From JAFGNB01 sp050304135 (lineage in GTDB: Bacteria; Fibrobacterota; Chitinivibrionia; Chitinivibrionales; Chitinispirillaceae), in assembly GCA_050304135.1 (NCBI GenBank), contig JBNLDC010000005.1, positions 287,587-351,586 of the forward strand: a DNA stretch of 64,000 nucleotides. Reading direction: 5' to 3'. The notes under the pieces are model-generated. The model was not told the origin of the DNA, ran no database searches, and worked only from the letters and a program-made list of their open reading frames with translations. The translations under genes were made by a program, and so were the position numbers. Below, piece by piece: positions 61,201 to 64,000 of this stretch (position 1 is the first letter of the stretch; each line of letters begins with the position of its first letter).

Positions 61201-64000
61201 GGAGTAGACGTACATGTCGTGATCCGGGTAGCGGGGATTGTCCGGCCACACCCATTCCCAATGCCCGTCACCGCTGCCACCAGGAGGAACAACCCAACTC
61301 CAGTTACCCGGGTCATACGACCCGCCACCGCCACCACTGCCACCACCACCACCCGGAGGAGGTGGGGGGGAAGGAGGACATTCTTTTACCCGGGAATAAA
61401 GTTCCCGTGTTCCGGTGAAAGTTTCGTCCGTCGCGGTCAGTGTCAGATAAAAAGTACCGGTATCAGACGGTGCATGGACTGTTCTGCTGTAATCACCGTA
61501 AATATTGGTTTTGATATGTTCATACACCCATTTACTGCCGGAATTATCCGTCACGGTGATTGTTACATCGCCACCTTTAACCAGGTAATTCGTATACCGG
61601 ATACCATCCACCACCACATCATAAAAAACCTTTCCGGCAACACTAAACGATGCATTCGGACAGAGAGCGGAAGGCATACTGCCGGTTACAAGCAGACGAT
61701 TACCGTTCGATGGCGGCAGATTACCCATTGCGAAAATTCTGTTTGCCTGATTATTGTTTTCGTCGTACTCGACAACCTCATCGAGCGAATCAACAAAAAC
61801 ACGGATAAGGTGTTCTCCTTCCGTGGCTAGCGACGTTGCTACTGTAATGGTATGGCTTTCCCCTGCCTCAAGGGCCGGAATAATCGCTGTTTCAAGTTTT
61901 GTAAAAAGATCGTATACCGTAACAGGAATTGCGGTTACCGGTAGTATTCCGTTATTACGTACGGTAATCTGATACGTTGCCGATTCTTCCACGATGTAAT
62001 CGTCAAGTACGATGTCCGCCGAGGTAATGGAAAGATCAGGTAGCGGAGGAGCTCCGGGAGGCAATATCTTGATGACGACCGGGTGATTGACGACAGCACC
62101 ACCCGAAGAGAGTTCCAGCAGAACCTCGTAAACACCGGTGTCCGCATCACCGGAGGTGATCGTGATCGGCACCTCGCGTGTTTCACCCGGATTGAGATCA
62201 AAAAGGTTTGTCCCGTCAATCCCTACGGTTAATTCAGCATGTTCATTGAGTACCGCCAAGGTACATAGCAGCACTGCAGATCCCTTATTTAAAAGTGAAA
62301 CCACTTCCGACCCGGTAGAATTCTGTTCAATCCGAAACTGCTCATCAGAAGATATCTCGATCGACATGCCCGACGCATCCTGCACCGTGGTAAAACTCCC
62401 AACGTCCGACCACACTCCGGTTCCTGCCGGATTGGTCGCTGAAACTCGCCAGAAATATTCTGTACCTTCTGCGAGACCGGAGACCGGAACAGACAACATC
62501 GTCAGTCCGCTCTCATCGAGCAATGTTGTATAGAAATCCGCAACCGCCGACACCTGCATATTGTACGACTGCGCTCCGGTAACGCTGTTCCAGACCAGTA
62601 CCGGTTCGGTTGAAATATCGGTGGCTCCCGGAGCGGGACTTGCAAGTTCAGGTGCGGCCGGTACGATATATTCTGTTGTGAAATTCCGTATTTCCGACCA
62701 GCCGCTGCTCCCGACGACATTTATTGCTGCAACACGCCAGTAGTATCTGACACCATTTTCCAGGGTACTAGCAGTGTAGGTAGTGTCCGCTAGACCTTCC
62801 TCATTCACGATAAATGTAGAGAAATCATGAACTGTTGCGATCTGGAGCGTGTACGTATCCGCCCGATCCGAGGCATTCCATTCAAGCGGGGTATCCTTTG
62901 CAAGATCTGTCGTATTGCTTTCAGGAGAGACAAGTACCGGAATTGAGGGAGGTACTGTTCCGGTGGTAAAGCTCCGTACTTCAGACCACTCCCCGGTACC
63001 ATGACCGTTGGTAGCGTTCACCCGCCAGTAATAGGTGGTGGCATTGTCAAATGATGTTACGGTGAACGTGGTATCAGTGAATCCGGTTTCATCGACAACG
63101 GTAGAAGAAAAATCGGAGGCGGTTGAAACCTGCAATCCGTAGGATGTCGCTCCGAGTGGAGCGATCCATGAGAATACCGTCGGGATCGGTATGTTCGTGG
63201 CATTCGGAGCCGGAACGTCGAGCTGTGGAACATCCGGTGGATTCTGTGTCAGTTCGCATTCCATTGAATAGGCGAAGGTCTGGTCACCCTCTCTTTCCAT
63301 TACGCGAATAAGGTAAACTCCACTCGTAGGTAACTCATATTCTTCAATCGCATTCAACAGGCGCTCATTTACCCCCTGATCTATCAACACAATGTTATCG
63401 GGACCAACCAACTGCAATCGGGAATCCTGATCATCACTGTAAGGCGAGTTATCTCCATCTGGATCGAGGCGTACCGTGATCCTATCTCCCGCAGTACCGT
63501 CGAACAGATAAGACTGCACATCAACCGTTGGTGATATCGTATCACGTAAAGGCGTATCAAATTCTATCGATGGCGCATTCGCTCTGGTATCCTGATTCGA
63601 GTATAGTGCCAGCGAATAGTTAAAAGTCTGGTCACCCTCTCTTTCCATTACGCGAATAAGGTAAACTCCACTCGTTAGTAACTCATAATCTTCAATTGCA
63701 TTCAACAAGCGCTCATTTACCCCCTGATCTATCAACACAATGTTATCGGGACCAACCAACTGCAGTCGGGAATCCTGATCATCACTGTAGGGCGAGTTAT
63801 CTCCATCTGGATCGAGGCATACCGTAATCCTATCTCCAGCAGTACCATCGAACAGATACGACTGCACATCAACCGTTGGAGAAATTTCTCCACGAACAGG
63901 CGTATCAAATTCTATCGATGGCGCATTCGCTCTGGTATCCTGATTCGAGTATAGTGCCAGCGAATAGTTAAAGGTCTGGTCACCCTCTCTTTCCATTACG
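58264..64000 (-). CDS. Giant multi-domain surface adhesin, C-terminal part
   Basis: At least 1910 residues are present and the 5' end lies beyond the window; the visible Met is internal. In order the parts are: at least two pre-peptidase-type (PPC) repeats of 116 residues (SLALYSNQDTRANA ... LDPDGDNSPYSDDQDSR), three fibronectin-III domains (each ending YYWRV...W-S-E-V...FTT), a BACON/CARDB part (PDLSITSADIVLDD), a Gly-rich linker, a region with HYWATNSTLDAEN, a carboxypeptidase-regulatory-like domain (NGYYIFESLPIGTFTV), nine 76-residue HYR-like repeats and a final FnIII-like end (YYVTGAGSCPSG). This is a cell-surface or secreted adhesin, perhaps for polysaccharide or cell contact. No anchor motif is seen at the C-terminus. 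Confidence 0.9.
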   Translation of the reverse strand, partial: VMEREGDQTFNYSLALYSNQDTRANAPSIEFDTPVRGEISPTVDVQSYLFDGTAGDRITVCLDPDGDNSPYSDDQDSRLQLVGPDNIVLIDQGVNERLLNAIEDYELLTSGVYLIRVMEREGDQTFNYSLALYSNQDTRANAPSIEFDTPLRDTISPTVDVQSYLFDGTAGDRITVRLDPDGDNSPYSDDQDSRLQLVGPDNIVLIDQGVNERLLNAIEEYELPTSGVYLIRVMEREGDQTFAYSMECELTQNPPDVPQLDVPAPNATNIPIPTVFSWIAPLGATSYGLQVSTASDFSSTVVDETGFTDTTFTVTSFDNATTYYWRVNATNGHGTGEWSEVRSFTTGTVPPSIPVLVSPESNTTDLAKDTPLEWNASDRADTYTLQIATVHDFSTFIVNEEGLADTTYTASTLENGVRYYWRVAAINVVGSSGWSEIRNFTTEYIVPAAPELASPAPGATDISTEPVLVWNSVTGAQSYNMQVSAVADFYTTLLDESGLTMLSVPVSGLAEGTEYFWRVSATNPAGTGVWSDVGSFTTVQDASGMSIEISSDEQFRIEQNSTGSEVVSLLNKGSAVLLCTLAVLNEHAELTVGIDGTNLFDLNPGETREVPITITSGDADTGVYEVLLELSSGGAVVNHPVVIKILPPGAPPLPDLSITSADIVLDDYIVEESATYQITVRNNGILPVTAIPVTVYDLFTKLETAIIPALEAGESHTITVATSLATEGEHLIRVFVDSLDEVVEYDENNNQANRIFAMGNLPPSNGNRLLVTGSMPSALCPNASFSVAGKVFYDVVVDGIRYTNYLVKGGDVTITVTDNSGSKWVYEHIKTNIYGDYSRTVHAPSDTGTFYLTLTATDETFTGTRELYSRVKECPPSPPPPPGGGGGSGGGGGSYDPGNWSWVVPPGGSGDGHWEWVWPDNPRYPDHDMYVYSEHIHFSEFNPDPGEETTVFTEFHYWATNSTLDAENVPINFYATRPGSPKQLIGSTVLPSITVGPPDYGARYVFINWQAELDGVHIIEAEIDPSYEESRMLNNAATRAIIVGEIESNSGVLDGQVIGPEGGVENVTIELHDDYGMYAHTTTNTNGYYIFESLPIGTFTVVCVVVEPYQCDTTSREVEIVDQQVTTANFYFYLNDEPPVPDLDPLPPLEGQCLVEVTEIPTAMDGEGNSIEGTTEDPLSYTEQGTFSITWTYTDANGNTASQTQSVTVNDDVPPVPDAGTLPTLAGQCGVEVTETPTATDNCAGTVTGTTDDPLSYSEQGTFTITWSYSDAKGNSAQQTQTVVVGDDIAPVPDNQTLPTLTGECGVDVTGTPTATDNCAGTVTGTTDDPLSYSEQGTFTITWNYSDGQGNNSSQTQTVVVSDKVAPVPDVATLPEISGECNAEITMVPTATDNCVGSVEGTTGDPLSYSEQGIYTITWTFSDGHGNSATQSQTVTVNDNFAPVPDIATLPDITGQCGATITAVPTATDNCAGVVQGTTGDPLSYNDQGTYTITWNYVDGNGNSSSQTQTVIIQDDVAPVPDVGTLPTLTGQCGVEVTVTPVATDNCAGPVVALTNDPLLYSDPGTYTITWNYSDGNGNSVTQEQTVVVHNDAAPEPDVETLPTVTGQCGVEITEIPTATDNCTGTILATTSDPLSYNIQGTFTVTWTYVGRNGNRVSQTQTVIVNDDIAPVPDVAELPTLTGQCGVEVTSPPTATDNCSGTVEGTTSDPLNYSEQGTYTITWIFIDATGNSSTQAQTVVVDDDIAPVPDADPLPVVTGTGSAEIIETPAATDNCSGVVPGATSDPLSYTEPGTYTVTWNYVDDNGNSSSQPQTVVVEVEQQRCVEGLMARAKLNKVQLTWNHNDSPEYQVFRSTTGPDEGFVQIATTISTYATYLDEGLTVGQEYWYYVTGAGSCPSGVVHAVPTARTRR
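58540..60590 (-). repeat. Nine HYR-like repeats (228 bp each)
   Basis: Each unit runs from PPVPD or APVPD through TLPTLTGQCGVEVT, ATDNC, DPLSYSEQGTFTITWNY and NGNSSSQTQTVVV. Seven units carry a Cys pair 14 residues apart (GQC or GEC ... DNC), expected to form one disulfide each. The first unit lacks the second Cys and the last lacks the first. The units differ by point changes, so duplication is old compared with the 348-bp repeats. Confidence 0.9.
63278..64000 (-). repeat. 348-bp tandem repeats at the right edge
   Basis: The same sequence (GTCTGGTCACCCTCTCTTTC and on) starts at 63278, 63626 and 63974, so the period is exactly 348 bases (116 codons). The two complete copies differ at only a few positions, and a third begins at the window edge. 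The near-identity implies recent duplication or gene conversion, and the array probably continues beyond the window. Confidence 0.95.

Overview
The window reads as chromosomal DNA of a Gram-negative bacterium at roughly 50% GC. Lipid A (LpxH-like), TolC/RND efflux, lipoprotein and outer-membrane barrel genes all point to an outer membrane. A glycyl radical enzyme with its activase indicates at least facultative anaerobiosis. A secreted GH43 arabinanase, very large repeat-rich surface proteins with C-terminal tails resembling sorting signals, a SprA-like barrel, a stand-alone AICAR transformylase and a lysine-rich tailed 'RWYD' protein together suggest a Fibrobacterota-type (Chitinispirillum-like) organism. 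That placement is inference; there is no rRNA gene to test it. I see no prophage, insertion sequence, integrase or CRISPR array.

Layout. 0.1-4.1 kb (minus strand): a replication/repair block in the order tRNA-Ser(GGA), SRP RNA, dnaX, ybaB, recR, pgpA, DUF3392-like gene. 4.4-7.9 kb: a two-gene glycyl radical system of unknown substrate. 8.5-15.9 kb: a CsgG/TolB-like periplasmic protein, then a TetR-controlled TolC/adaptor/RND efflux operon with two matching palindromic operators. 16.2-22.3 kb: small secreted or membrane proteins and a 1144-residue SprA-like barrel protein. 22.3-36.4 kb: mainly housekeeping genes (glycosyltransferase, Ski2-like helicase, murI, dus, trpS, AICAR transformylase, lysA, peroxiredoxin) with the histone-H1-like protein among them. 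36.5-47.9 kb: MscS channel, GH43, manA, a STAS protein, a moxR/TPR/DUF58 operon, lpxH-like and HIT genes, and two very small proteins with strong expression signals. 48-53.4 kb: a kinase-like protein fused to a multi-pass membrane region, an outer-membrane protein, a LolA-like lipoprotein and a SAM hydrolase. 53.5-64 kb: htpG, a PKD/beta-helix surface protein and the C-terminal 1910 residues of a giant adhesin running off the right edge.

Cross-cutting signals. A 31-bp palindrome occurs four times, each just after a stop codon, and one copy supplies the stop codon itself. A second dispersed repeat occurs twice. dnaX carries an A10 run at codons 400-403 where either frame change gives an immediate stop, the expected layout for making a short gamma subunit by slippage. 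The least explained items are the kinase/membrane fusion protein, the glycyl radical enzyme without the usual Cys-x-Glu motif, and the small acidic protein with a near-complete anti-16S match.
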